From NCBI RefSeq assembly GCF_024181585.1, contig NZ_CP054258.1, positions 1,364,001 through 1,428,000 of the forward strand: a stretch of 64,000 bases of DNA, written 5' to 3'. This document shows, one piece after another, positions 50,986 to 60,319 of the stretch (the stretch's first letter is position 1; every line of letters begins with the position of its first letter). The notes beneath the pieces are model-generated. The model saw only the letters and a program-made list of their open reading frames with translations, did not search any database and had not been told where the DNA came from. Position numbers and translations under genes: made by a program. This stretch comes from Treponema socranskii subsp. buccale (GTDB lineage Bacteria; Spirochaetota; Spirochaetia; Treponematales; Treponemataceae).

Positions 50986-51680
50986 TGAAAAAAAAAGCTT
51001 GTATTATTATCTATCTGCAGTTATGCTCATTATTTTTTTATGCACAAAGTCAAAAAGAACTCAAACAGATTGCTAATTCTTATTATGAGACGCTGTCACA
51101 GTATTCTAATGAAGTTTGGAAAAGCGGGCGCAGTTCCGTTTTAATTGAAACCGGTTATGACAAAACACATTATGAAATTTTCAATATCTTTGATGACGAT
51201 ATAACGACAGCATGGGTTGAAGGAGCTTCCAATGACGGCGTTGGAGAGTATTTTTTTGCTCCTGTAAAACTTTATGGATTTGAAACGAATTATTTTTATA
51301 ATAGGAAAATTAAGAATCAAGAAATCGAATTGGAAATAAATATTAATAACGGATTTTGTAAATCCAAAACAACATATAACAATAATAACAGAGTCAAAAA
51401 AGCACGCATATATGTATATGACATACCATTAATAGATGCTCAAATAGGTACTTATGTAAAAGACGATACAGTTCCTTTAGAAATCGGTGTTTATGAAATA
51501 AACCTTGAAGATACAATGACACTGCAAACATTTTTTCATAAAGTTACTTTAAAGAATACTTCGAAAGAAGGACATGTCGGTCTTTTTTTAAAATTTGAAA
51601 TTCTTGAAGTATATAAAGGTGAAAAATATTCTGATACCTGCATAAGTGAATTTGCTGCATATGCGACACTGTCAAATTAA
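50985..51680 (+). CDS. Secreted discoidin-like protein, array copy 3
   Basis: 231 residues. Signal peptide KKKACIIIYLQLCSLFFYAQ; ITTAWVEGASNDGVGEYFFA; INNGFCKSKTTYNNNNRVKK; FEILEVYKGEKYSDTCISEF. It lacks the basic Lys/Arg end of its three relatives. The sequence between the shared motifs is its own, as expected of immunity genes against different tips. ATG 50985 overlaps the stop of the peptidase tail. Confidence 0.6.
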   Translation: MKKKACIIIYLQLCSLFFYAQSQKELKQIANSYYETLSQYSNEVWKSGRSSVLIETGYDKTHYEIFNIFDDDITTAWVEGASNDGVGEYFFAPVKLYGFETNYFYNRKIKNQEIELEININNGFCKSKTTYNNNNRVKKARIYVYDIPLIDAQIGTYVKDDTVPLEIGVYEINLEDTMTLQTFFHKVTLKNTSKEGHVGLFLKFEILEVYKGEKYSDTCISEFAAYATLSN

Positions 51681-51704
51681 GCTTTAGACCTCCTGTTATA
51701 GTTA

Positions 51705-51800
51705 TATGGAACCGATAAAAACGGTGCTTATGTTGAATATTCGTATGAAAAGTATGAATTGGGACGGCATTGGATAAGATACTTGGAGGTCGAAGAATGA
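51705..51800 (+). pseudogene. 3' tail of the C39-like peptidase, copy 4
   Basis: 31 codons: YGTDKNGAYVEYSYEKYELG, RHWIRYLEVEE, stop. The shortest tail; only the last part of the peptidase. The stop overlaps the next start (ATGA). Confidence 0.7.
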
Positions 51801-52540
51801 AAATCAAATATTTTTTAATTGCTTTTATTTTTACATGTTCCTTTTCATATTCTCAGAACCCGGACATGTCTAAAGATATTGTCAATGGATATTTTCGATC
51901 TTTTCAAAGAACAATAGAACAAGAGTGGTTACAAGGTAGAAGTTCTGTTTTAATTGAGAATAATAATAAGACACTTTATGAATACCATAATATACAGGAT
52001 AATGATTTATCTACGGCATGGGTTGAAGGTGTGGACGGCTCAGGAATAAACGAATGGGTTATTATCCCAATAGATTTGAACGGTTATTATTTTTCATATT
52101 CAGATGGTAATCAAAAAAAGAAATTGAATATCTCGTTAAAAATAAACAATGGGTTTTGTAAAAATGATAAAACTTATTTTTCAAATAATCGAATAAAAAA
52201 AAGTAGAATAGATATTTATGAAGTATCGATTTTAGAATTTGAAGATCAACGTGGTACGCAAGCGATAGATAGCCCAATAAATATTAGTAAAAATGAGTTT
52301 ATATTTGCGGACAATTCAGAAGAACAATTATTTGATATACCGATAGAATTATCCGGCAACTTTATTAATGACGGTCATGTATGTTTATTCCTAAAACTAA
52401 CGATTCTAGAAGTCTATCCCGGAGAAAAATATAATGATACTTGTATAAGTGAACTGCATGCAACCGCGGATGTTATTAAAGAAAAGAAACCTGAAGTTAC
52501 AAAGCGGAAGAAAAGTTTTTTTCGTAAAGACAAAAAATAA
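51797..52540 (+). CDS. Secreted discoidin-like protein, array copy 4
   Basis: 247 residues. Signal peptide KIKYFLIAFIFTCSFSYSQ; LSTAWVEGVDGSGINEWVII; INNGFCKNDKTYFSNNRIKK; LTILEVYPGEKYNDTCISEL; basic end PEVTKRKKSFFRKDKK. The end (last 60 codons) is nearly identical to that of 47719, while the middle differs. TTGGAGG precedes the ATG by 8 bases. Confidence 0.6.
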   Translation: MKIKYFLIAFIFTCSFSYSQNPDMSKDIVNGYFRSFQRTIEQEWLQGRSSVLIENNNKTLYEYHNIQDNDLSTAWVEGVDGSGINEWVIIPIDLNGYYFSYSDGNQKKKLNISLKINNGFCKNDKTYFSNNRIKKSRIDIYEVSILEFEDQRGTQAIDSPINISKNEFIFADNSEEQLFDIPIELSGNFINDGHVCLFLKLTILEVYPGEKYNDTCISELHATADVIKEKKPEVTKRKKSFFRKDKK

Positions 52541-52628
52541 GCGGGCGTATTTATCTTGAATAACCTAAAAAATAATAAAATCCAGACATTTCATAGCTTG
52601 TTTTCAAAAATCATGCTATCATGGTTTC

Positions 52629-53510
52629 GTGAGCACAAATAAAATATCGATTCGCTTTTTCAATGATCAGGAAGTGCGTGCCGTCTGGGATGAAGAGAAT
52701 TCCAAATGGTGGTTCAGCGTACTTGATATTGTCGGAGTTTTAAATGAACAGAGCGAATATGAAAAGAACCGTAACTACTGGAAATACCTCAAAGCAAAGC
52801 TGAAAAAAGAAAACCCTGAGTTGGTTAGTGCTGCTACCCAACTGAAATTGACCGCTGCCGATGGGAAAAAATATAAATCGGATGTTATGGACTATAATCA
52901 AGTAATAGAGCTTGCACAAAGTTTTCCCAATAACAAATCCGCCCCCTTCATTCAGTGGTTTACCTACAGCGATGAAACGATCGACGGCAAAAGCAAAACG
53001 AAAGCCTATGCCCTTTTTGAAAGCTCGCTTTTCGACAGTATAGAATTCGGAACGGTAAACGGACTCAAGCAGATTCACGCATACCTGTTCGGCGGTCTTT
53101 ACGAATTTGCAGGAAAAATACGGACAGTGGATATTTCAAAAGGCGGATTTAAATTTGCCGCTGCGGAATTTCTCCCGCAAACTTTGCACGGTATAGAAAA
53201 AATGAGCGATTCAACATTCGAACAGATTAGCGACAAATATATCGAAATGAATATCGCACACCCGTTTCGCGAAGGCAACGGAAGGACGACGAGGATATGG
53301 CTCGACTTGATGTTAAAACGCGCTCTAAAAAGATGTGTTGACTGGAGTAAAATCAACAAAAAAGACTATCTGGAAGCTATGGCTGAAAGTATAACCGATT
53401 CAAGCAAAATAAAGTCTTTATTGCAAAACGCTCTGACCGACAAAATCGCTGACAGGGAAATATTTATGAAAGGCATCGACTATTCATATTACTATGAAGA
53501 GGCGGAATAA
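52629..53510 (+). CDS. Bro-N / Fic fusion protein
   Basis: 293 residues, GTG start. Residues 5-110 form a Bro-N domain (IRFFNDQEVRAVWDEENSKW, NYWKYLKAKLKKE, LKLTAADGKKYKSDVMD), a phage antirepressor-type DNA-binding domain. From about 118 it is a Fic domain: VNGLKQIHAYLFGGLYEFAG and the motif HPFREGNGRTTR (His211), which transfers AMP or another nucleotide part to proteins. The end (KGIDYSYYYEEAE) has an S-x-x-x-E pattern near that of class III inhibitory helices. It lies at the end of the array and may be a toxin or defence gene. Confidence 0.8.
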   Translation: MSTNKISIRFFNDQEVRAVWDEENSKWWFSVLDIVGVLNEQSEYEKNRNYWKYLKAKLKKENPELVSAATQLKLTAADGKKYKSDVMDYNQVIELAQSFPNNKSAPFIQWFTYSDETIDGKSKTKAYALFESSLFDSIEFGTVNGLKQIHAYLFGGLYEFAGKIRTVDISKGGFKFAAAEFLPQTLHGIEKMSDSTFEQISDKYIEMNIAHPFREGNGRTTRIWLDLMLKRALKRCVDWSKINKKDYLEAMAESITDSSKIKSLLQNALTDKIADREIFMKGIDYSYYYEEAE

Positions 53511-53582
53511 AAGATGCGATTCCGTTTTTATAAGTCGGTATCGGCTACTCGGAGATATCGATGAGTGATACATCTTGCAGTT

Positions 53583-54353
53583 TTATTCGCAACTCTCGAC
53601 ATTCGGCCTAAAAAAATCCGTACCTACCCTCACCCGCTCTCCCGTCACGGGATTTGTAAAGTCAAGGGCGACGCATTCGAATTCGAGCGCTTCGCCTCCG
53701 AAGCCTGCGTTATACAGTTCGTCTCCGACGACGGGAAGTCCGTTCCACGCAAGATGGCAGCGCACTTGATGGCGAAAGCCCTTTGCGATCGAACACTGCG
53801 CGATGATGCCCTCCGCCGTCCGCTCGGCGATTTTTATATGCGTCGTATAAAGCGCGCTTCCCTTTTTTTTCAATGCCGCCGCGTTCGAATCTTCGGTAAC
53901 GGGTCTTACGCTTTTTCTTCCCCTTCCGTATGCGCGAAAATAAGACGATGCGGAAAACTCATCTCCCGCTTTCAACGGACGCATCGAAACGGGTTTCGGA
54001 AATCCGCCGAGCTTTACCGCATTCCCCTCGTCGTCGCTGCAAAGCGCGCGGTATGTCTTTATAAAATCGCCCTTTTTTTGCGCTTCGGAAAAAAACGCAT
54101 ACGCTTCGTCCGTCGCCGCGATGAGCAAAAGTCCCGATGTCTGCGTGTCGAGCCGATGAATCAAACCGTATTCGCACGGCTTTTTGCCTTTGACCTTTTG
54201 CAGTTCGGGAAAGAGGGATACCGCAAGCGTTACGGCGCAGTTTTTTTCTCCTTCGAAAAGCGGAGCGGATGCCGTGCCGCGCGGTTTTTTGATTATTAAA
54301 AAAGGCGAATCGGCAGACGCTTCGCGGATCACGTCGATCCGTGCAATCGGCAT
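53583..54353 (-). CDS. RluA-family pseudouridine synthase
   Basis: 256 residues, catalytic domain only (no S4). FLIIKKPRGTASAP, the active-site block GLIHRLDTQTSGLLLIA (Asp), and HQVRCHLAWNGLPVVGD. Modifies uridine in rRNA or tRNA; which site is not clear. ATG 54353 is just after the stop of the upstream synthase gene (TGACATG); an in-frame ATG at 54374 would overlap it. Confidence 0.85.
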   Translation of the reverse strand: MPIARIDVIREASADSPFLIIKKPRGTASAPLFEGEKNCAVTLAVSLFPELQKVKGKKPCEYGLIHRLDTQTSGLLLIAATDEAYAFFSEAQKKGDFIKTYRALCSDDEGNAVKLGGFPKPVSMRPLKAGDEFSASSYFRAYGRGRKSVRPVTEDSNAAALKKKGSALYTTHIKIAERTAEGIIAQCSIAKGFRHQVRCHLAWNGLPVVGDELYNAGFGGEALEFECVALDFTNPVTGERVRVGTDFFRPNVESCE

Positions 54354-54354
54354 G

Positions 54355-55353
54355 TCAGCGCTTTTTCTTTGCATGATTTTTTCCCCACACGGGCACTTCT
54401 TTCGGATAGTTTTTTTTAAGAAAAGAAAGCGTCGTTTGAAAGCGATCGGGAACGGCCGATCGAAACGTCGAAAACTTTTTTTTACCCGGCAAGCGTATCG
54501 TCAATTTTTTCGCGTGGAGCATGAGGCGAGCTTCGGGAAAAACATCGTCTTTTTTTCCGTAAACCGTATCTCCCAAAATCGGACAGCCGATGTATTTCAT
54601 GTGCACTCGTATTTGATGCGTGCGCCCCGTTTTGAGACGAAGGCGCATAAGCGAATAGTTTCCGTAAGAGGCGATGCAGCGGTAAATCGTCCGCGCACTC
54701 TTTCCGTCTTCCATCTGCGTTGCGGCTTTAAAACGCTTTCTGTTTTTCGGATCGCGGATGATCTGCGTTTTGATGTCGCCTGCAAGAGCGGGCGGCCTTC
54801 CCTTTACGATCGCGATGTATTCTTTTTGTACGAAGCGGCGGGCGAACTGCTGTCCGAGCCACTCTTCGGCGTCCCTGTTTTTTGCCGTAATGATGAGTCC
54901 CGACGTATCTTTGTCGAGCCGATGTACGATGCCGGGCCTCCTCGAAGACGCGGCGAGAGACGGGGGCGTATCTTTTATGCGGGAAATCGAAGATCTTCCC
55001 CAGCGGTATAAAAGCGCGTTTACGAGCGTACCCGTCCAATTGCCCGCCGCAGGGTGCGTTACCATACCCTGCGCTTTATCGACGACGGCGACGTTTTCGT
55101 CTTCATACAGCACGCTGAGCGCGATGTTTTCCGGTGTTATGTCGTCGGGAACATTATCGTCCCATTGCACGTCGATGATATCGAGCGCTTTTACGGCGGC
55201 CGAAAGCTTGTGCTCTTTTCCGTTTACGAGGATTTCGATCGCGCAGGATTTCAATTTCGAGCGGTTCATGCCGCCGGGAAGAGAAGCGATGTATTTGTCG
55301 AGCCGGAGGCTGCCCTGGAAATCGGCGGGAACTTGTACGCTGAAAGACGGCAC
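54355..55353 (-). CDS. Pseudouridine synthase, RluD-like
   Basis: 332 residues. N-terminal S4 domain (LRLDKYIASLPGGMNRSKL), then the catalytic part with PGIVHRLDKDTSGLII, TGRTHQIRVHMKYIGCPILGD split here as TGRTHQIRVHMKYI and GCPILGDTVYG. RluD modifies helix 69 of 23S rRNA; this length and S4 domain fit RluD or RluC. Directly precedes the second synthase. Confidence 0.9.
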   Translation of the reverse strand: MPSFSVQVPADFQGSLRLDKYIASLPGGMNRSKLKSCAIEILVNGKEHKLSAAVKALDIIDVQWDDNVPDDITPENIALSVLYEDENVAVVDKAQGMVTHPAAGNWTGTLVNALLYRWGRSSISRIKDTPPSLAASSRRPGIVHRLDKDTSGLIITAKNRDAEEWLGQQFARRFVQKEYIAIVKGRPPALAGDIKTQIIRDPKNRKRFKAATQMEDGKSARTIYRCIASYGNYSLMRLRLKTGRTHQIRVHMKYIGCPILGDTVYGKKDDVFPEARLMLHAKKLTIRLPGKKKFSTFRSAVPDRFQTTLSFLKKNYPKEVPVWGKNHAKKKR

Positions 55354-55355
55354 CG

Positions 55356-56060
55356 CTAGTCTCCGCTTTGCCTTTCGAGCGCAAGCTCAGAAGATGCCGC
55401 TCGCCCTTCCGCCTCGCTTACAGATTTTTCATCGGACAGCGGATTCAATTGTGCCGCATCCGATTTTTCAGATTCTCCGCTCGCATCGTTTTCCTTATCC
55501 GCACCTTCCTGCGACGCTTTTTGCGCCTCTTCATCGGGATTCTCGGCGTCGCTCCGAGTTCCGCCGGGCGGTGTCTCTCTCGGCGGCATATCGATGCGGA
55601 CGGCATCTTTATCTTCGGCTATCGGCGTGACGACGATGGGCGCTTTTTCTTTTCGCTCGAGTTTTTTCTTTGCGGCTTTCCGCCTGATCACCGAAACGAG
55701 GAGGTCGGTAAGCCCGATGCCGACGCTGATACCCGCCGATGTGAGTAAAATGCCCGCCTGTTCGGCCGTCGAATAGCCGTTGCTCGCAGACGCTTTTGCA
55801 AAGGGATTCGGAAAATACGCGGAATCGAAGCCGTGCTGCGCATAGCGTGCCGACGAATACACGATCGTCGACGTAAGCGTCACAAAGGGGAGCGCGCCGA
55901 ACGAAACGATTTCCGCCCTCCGCAAGTCTTTCATAAATTGAGGAAACTCATCGTCCGTATACGGAGCGGGCGTCGTATCTTTCGCTTCTTTCGCACGGCA
56001 CGGAAAAACGATGACGCACAATAAAAGCAGGACTGCACATTTTTTCACGCAAAGCTTCAT
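55356..56060 (-). CDS. Membrane protein with acidic tail
   Basis: 234 residues. Signal-type helix at the start (CAVLLLLCVIVFPC), a second membrane region at about 50-70 (IVSFGALPFVTLTSTIVYSS) and a third near 105-125 (GILLTSAGISVGIGLTDLL), then a 90-residue tail rich in Glu/Asp/Ser. Looks like a conserved treponemal protein of no known role. ATG overlaps the stop of the YggS gene (ATGA) and it ends 2 bases before the RluD gene. Confidence 0.65.
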   Translation of the reverse strand: MKLCVKKCAVLLLLCVIVFPCRAKEAKDTTPAPYTDDEFPQFMKDLRRAEIVSFGALPFVTLTSTIVYSSARYAQHGFDSAYFPNPFAKASASNGYSTAEQAGILLTSAGISVGIGLTDLLVSVIRRKAAKKKLERKEKAPIVVTPIAEDKDAVRIDMPPRETPPGGTRSDAENPDEEAQKASQEGADKENDASGESEKSDAAQLNPLSDEKSVSEAEGRAASSELALERQSGD

Positions 56061-56776
56061 AACGCCGCCGTCTCCCGCTCTCCGAAAATCGCCGTCCCGA
56101 TGCGCACTTCGGTCGAACCCTCTTCGATCGCGATTTTATAATCCGCCGACATTCCCATCGAAAGCGTTGTAAGATCGAAGGCGGGAAATTCTTTTTGCAG
56201 CTTTTCCGCAGCATCGCGGAGCGAAACGAAAGACTTCCTCACGGCAATTTCGTCGTCGGTAAAAGGCGCCATCGTCATAAAACCCTTCGGTACGACGTGC
56301 GGCGCATTTCCTTCGGCACAATAGCGAAGCGCTTCGTACATGAGTTCGTATGAAAGAAAGCCCGCTTTCGACGCTTCGCCCGTGTGGTATTCCAATAACA
56401 TATCGATCGATTTATCAATCTTCGCGCACTGTTTTTCGAGTTCTTCGATAATGCCGATCCTGTCGATCGATTCTATGCAAGAGGCGATCCGCACCGCGCG
56501 TGCGGCTTTGTTTTTTTGCAGCGTTCCGATGATGTGCAGTTCGGTCGACGGAAAGTCTTCATAAATTTTATTAAATTTTTCGTATGCTTCCTGAACGCGG
56601 TTTTCGCCGAATGCGCTCTGGCCCGCTCCGATCGCCGCAATGACGGCTTCGGCCGGATGAAATTTGCTTACGGCGAGGAGCTTTACGCTTCCCTCTTTTC
56701 TTCCGGCTTTCCGTTCGGCGTTCCGCACCGATTCGACGACTCGCTTGAGATTTTCCGCTATCCGTTCCGTATCCAT
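56057..56776 (-). CDS. YggS/PROSC-family PLP-binding protein
   Basis: 239 residues. PLP homeostasis protein, fold type III barrel: KLLAVSKFHPAEAVIAA carries the PLP Lys, FGENRVQEAYEKF, ELHIIGTLQKNKA, and TLSMGMSADYKIAIEEGSTE near the end. I start at ATG 56776 with GAAGG upstream; a GTG at 56803 overlaps the rsmA stop and would couple the two genes, so it is a real alternative. Confidence 0.9.
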   Translation of the reverse strand: MDTERIAENLKRVVESVRNAERKAGRKEGSVKLLAVSKFHPAEAVIAAIGAGQSAFGENRVQEAYEKFNKIYEDFPSTELHIIGTLQKNKAARAVRIASCIESIDRIGIIEELEKQCAKIDKSIDMLLEYHTGEASKAGFLSYELMYEALRYCAEGNAPHVVPKGFMTMAPFTDDEIAVRKSFVSLRDAAEKLQKEFPAFDLTTLSMGMSADYKIAIEEGSTEVRIGTAIFGERETAAL

Positions 56777-56799
56777 AACCGCCTTCTTTTTATCGTACT

Positions 56800-57666
56800 T
56801 CACGCAAGTATAGCGCTATTGAGCGCATCGGACAACCGCAAAAGTTCTGCAAGAGACAGCATCTCAGCCCTGAGCGACGGATCGAGAGCCGCGAGTGTAA
56901 GCGCACGCTCGGCTCTTTCGGCGCTTCCGGTAAAGGCCGTTAAATTATTGCGGATATTTTTTCTGCGCGATGAAAAAAGAGCGCGCTGCATTTTTATAAA
57001 AAGCGAAGGATTTTCACACGCGGGAAAATCGTTTTTTTTCGTCATAACAACGGCGCGCGAGGCGACGTGCGGCTTCGGCCAAAAATTTCCGGAAGCCAAA
57101 TCAAAAAGCCCTTTGACGTCGTACGCCCACTGGCACAGTACCGAAAACGACGAGCGCTCGTCCCCTCCTTCTTTTGCCGTCATCCGATCGGCGACTTCCT
57201 TTTGTACCGTAACGACCGCTTTGTCGAATCTTGCGCCGCGCTCTATCGTGTCGGCGATGAGGGATGCCGCAATCGAATACGGGAGATTACCGAAAAATCT
57301 GTCCGGCAGTCCCGAATCCTCATACGCGCTTTTCCACGTTTTTACGGCATCGCCCGAAACGATTCTCAGCGCACCCTCTTCGATTTCCGCCTTAAAAAAA
57401 TCCGAAAGCAGTTTTATAAATCCCTTGTCGATTTCGAAGGCCGTAACGCGGGCGCCCGCATCGAGCAAAAGCTTTGTCATGGAGCCGAGCCCCGGCCCTA
57501 TCTCCCATACGCGCATACCGCGTTCTATTTCGAGAGCACGGACGATGCGCTCACGAGCCTGTGCGTTTACGAGAAAATTTTGTCCGAATTTTTTTTGCAT
57601 GGAAAAGCCGTTCGCATCGAGGAGAGCTTTGAGAGCTGCCGGTGAATTGTAGTCGGGAATGGTCAT
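56800..57666 (-). CDS. rsmA: 16S rRNA dimethyladenosine transferase
   Basis: 288 residues. KsgA-type methyltransferase for A1518/A1519: MQKKFGQNFLVNAQARERI, VWEIGPGLGSMTKLLLD, FFGNLPYSIAASLIAD, VVTVQKEVADRMTAKEG. I start at 57666 (MTIPDYNSPAALKAL); ATG 57678 is also possible. The frame upstream to 57810 is not family sequence. Confidence 0.93.
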   Translation of the reverse strand: MTIPDYNSPAALKALLDANGFSMQKKFGQNFLVNAQARERIVRALEIERGMRVWEIGPGLGSMTKLLLDAGARVTAFEIDKGFIKLLSDFFKAEIEEGALRIVSGDAVKTWKSAYEDSGLPDRFFGNLPYSIAASLIADTIERGARFDKAVVTVQKEVADRMTAKEGGDERSSFSVLCQWAYDVKGLFDLASGNFWPKPHVASRAVVMTKKNDFPACENPSLFIKMQRALFSSRRKNIRNNLTAFTGSAERAERALTLAALDPSLRAEMLSLAELLRLSDALNSAILA

Positions 57667-57835
57667 AGCAAAAGTCATAGTAGCCCGAACGGCGATTTTT
57701 GTAAATCCTGCATAACAAGCATAACAAGCAAGTGCACCGGAAATATATTTTCTCAAAATAGCGCGTACTGTAAAAAAAACGGCTGCACTCCCGGCAGCTG
57801 TATTTTGCAAAGTTCCGACACGACATCCGTCCCCG

Positions 57836-59098
57836 TTACGCGATGTGCACGTAGGGGGCGCGTGCGAAAAAAAGCACGAGGAGTTTTATAAGTCCGTAGA
57901 TCGCGTTCATCACCGCTCCCGCGAGGGGCGCGAAAAACGGCAGGGCGAGCGAAAGCGCAATGCAGACGATGCCCGCATAGATGAACACGGTTACAAGAGG
58001 CGAAACGAGCGGCGTCGCGACGATGCCGACGGGCATAAAGGTTCCGAAAAGCGAAAGCGTCACCGGAGCGGTGAGCGTCTGTGCGCCGAGGGATGCGGCA
58101 AGAGGCGCGGATATTTTTTGCCCCAGAGCGCGGATCAAAAAAACGTCGAGCGTTTCCGAAAAAAGCAAAATGCCTAAAAGCGCTCCGTACGAAAGCATAA
58201 AAGCCGCGCTCAAAATATGAGCGGGTGCAATCACGACGTGCAGAAAAAAAGCCGCACACAAAATCAAAACCGTATCCGCCCCTGCGATGCCGCACACGGA
58301 ACACAAAAGGAGCAGCACGCTGCATAAAAACGCGCGCAAAAGAGACGGTGAAAAACCTGCAAACCATACGAAAAGCGATACGGCGCAGAATTGAAAAATA
58401 TACGATTTCGTTTTTCCGAAAAGCCGCATACCCGCAAAAAACGCGATGCCCGACACGAGCGATAAGTGCATACCCGAAAGCGCAAGGATATGCGAAAGCC
58501 CGGCATTCCGAAACGCGTCCGAAACCGCAGAGTCGGTGTATTCGCGGGAACCGGAAAGGAGGGCGAGCAAAAGCCCTCCCGCCCCGCCCCACGCGTACAT
58601 GAGACGGCGGAACTGAAGGCGGGAGAGCGCTCTGATATGCGAGAGCTTTCCGGCAAAGGATTTTTCCCAGCCTGCGCTTTCGGTTTTCGAAACGAAAAAA
58701 GCTCCGTTTTTTCCCGTCCGTCCCGAAAAAAAAAGCCGCGCGCCGCTTTCGCAGAGGACGGCACCCTTTCCGTTAGAAGCCGAATAGAGTTTTCCCGGAA
58801 AATACGCTTCGACCGTTTTTTCATCGATATATACCGTCAAGCGTCCGCGGCATGAACTTTTTACGCCGCCCTTCGATACGACGAAGTCGGGCGCAAATTC
58901 GGCCGAGTACGAGCCTCGTTTTTGCGATTTTACGGGATTTGAAACGACGGTACCGTACATCGAAACGATATCGTTCTGCGGAATGAGGGAAGCAAATGCG
59001 TGACGGTCTTTGACGGGGACGATGCGGCCGTACACCAAAACGGATGCGATAATCGCTGCACAAAAAAGAGGATGATAAAATCTTTTTCCGATCACCAT
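57836..59098 (-). CDS. ComEC/Rec2-type channel, short form
   Basis: 420-residue membrane protein. N-terminal OB-like part (about 40-125), then the Competence domain with AGLSHILALSGMHLSLVSG and some ten helices. The C-terminal metallo-beta-lactamase domain of full ComEC (700-800 residues) is missing; the protein ends after the helices. ComEC moves single-stranded DNA into the cell. With comF at 19445 this hints at a competence system, but no pilus genes are here. Overlaps the HEAT gene by 7 bases. Confidence 0.85.
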   Translation of the reverse strand: MVIGKRFYHPLFCAAIIASVLVYGRIVPVKDRHAFASLIPQNDIVSMYGTVVSNPVKSQKRGSYSAEFAPDFVVSKGGVKSSCRGRLTVYIDEKTVEAYFPGKLYSASNGKGAVLCESGARLFFSGRTGKNGAFFVSKTESAGWEKSFAGKLSHIRALSRLQFRRLMYAWGGAGGLLLALLSGSREYTDSAVSDAFRNAGLSHILALSGMHLSLVSGIAFFAGMRLFGKTKSYIFQFCAVSLFVWFAGFSPSLLRAFLCSVLLLLCSVCGIAGADTVLILCAAFFLHVVIAPAHILSAAFMLSYGALLGILLFSETLDVFLIRALGQKISAPLAASLGAQTLTAPVTLSLFGTFMPVGIVATPLVSPLVTVFIYAGIVCIALSLALPFFAPLAGAVMNAIYGLIKLLVLFFARAPYVHIA

Positions 59099-60273
59099 TT
59101 AAGCCTCGCGAGGGCATCGCGGGCGGCGGCAATCACCGGTTCGGAATAGTTGACATAGGTCACGTACAAAAGCGTATCGAACGACGATTTATTGCCGATC
59201 CTGCCGAGCGCGCCGATTAAAGCGAGGGCAATCGTTTCGGACGTTTTTGCCCCGCTTTCGGTTTGTCTGTTCAACGCCGCAAGATAGGAAGCAAGGCGCG
59301 ACGAAGCGTCGACCGGTGCGATTTCGGCAAACGCATATATCGTTTTTGCGAATTCGCCGTCGGTCATAACGCCCGCCTTGTATTCGCGTTCGGCAAGATC
59401 AAAAAACGAAAGCACTGCCGGAGCGGAACGCGTCCACTTGTTTTTCACGATAACGTCGAGCGCATCGACTTGCAGGGAAACCGTTTCCCTCGTTATCGAC
59501 GAAGCGTTGTTCGCTATATATATCGTCTCCGAAAGCACATTTTCGGCAATTTCCGATTGAAACGAAGCGGGTGTTTTTTTATTTTTAATAAACAAATCGA
59601 ACAGCGGCCGTATATCGCTTTTGACGTTTCCTTCGCGGATAATATCGACAATCTGAGGAAACGATTTATCGGCAAGAAGGGCGAGCGCATCATCGATCTC
59701 TTGGGTACAATTCGGCCACTTTTGCTCTTTGCGGCATGAAAAAAGGAGCGCAAAGGAACGGCTGTCCCCTATTTCAGAGAGCGCCTTTACGGCAGCTTTT
59801 ACGACTGCGTTTTCGTCTCCGGAACCCGGAGTATCGGCAAGATAATCGTGCAAAAGGGTTATGCAGGGTTCCGGCGGAAGCAAATCGCGGAGAGCTGTCG
59901 TTTTATTGAGGACTGCAATGCGTACCGTATCGCTTGAAAAAAGCGAAAAAATTTTTACCAATTTTTCCGAAACCGCTTCCCTCCCCGCGTAATCGAGAGA
60001 GGCAAGCGAATCGGCGGAAAGCGCGCTGATGCCCGAAAGCGCAAGCGCGTCCAAATCGCGGTCGTTTCCGAGCAGCGCTTTATATTCGAGTGCAAAATCT
60101 ATGGCCGCAAGTGAAAGAAAAGCCGCGTCTTCTCCCGAACTTTCTTTTACCGCAGCGGTTTTATCGGCGATATTGCCTTTAACGAACCGTACGCGCAGCG
60201 GAACCGAAGAAGCAAAAGAGGAAACGCACAAAAGTGCGGTAATTGTTCCGATAAACCACTTCTTTATTTCCAT
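59092..60273 (-). CDS. Secreted HEAT-repeat protein
   Basis: 393 residues with a signal peptide (KKWFIGTITALLCVSSFAS) and a purely helical mature part that looks like HEAT repeats, e.g. AVVKAAVKALSEIGDSRSFA and ALALIGALGRIGNKSSFD. A periplasmic scaffold of unknown role. ATG 60273 with GAGG upstream; the frame up to 60354 lacks one. Confidence 0.7.
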   Translation of the reverse strand: MEIKKWFIGTITALLCVSSFASSVPLRVRFVKGNIADKTAAVKESSGEDAAFLSLAAIDFALEYKALLGNDRDLDALALSGISALSADSLASLDYAGREAVSEKLVKIFSLFSSDTVRIAVLNKTTALRDLLPPEPCITLLHDYLADTPGSGDENAVVKAAVKALSEIGDSRSFALLFSCRKEQKWPNCTQEIDDALALLADKSFPQIVDIIREGNVKSDIRPLFDLFIKNKKTPASFQSEIAENVLSETIYIANNASSITRETVSLQVDALDVIVKNKWTRSAPAVLSFFDLAEREYKAGVMTDGEFAKTIYAFAEIAPVDASSRLASYLAALNRQTESGAKTSETIALALIGALGRIGNKSSFDTLLYVTYVNYSEPVIAAARDALARLKW

Positions 60274-60319
60274 ACGTGCCTCATACCATCCTCCGCACGA
60301 ATAAAACAACTTCGTTCGC

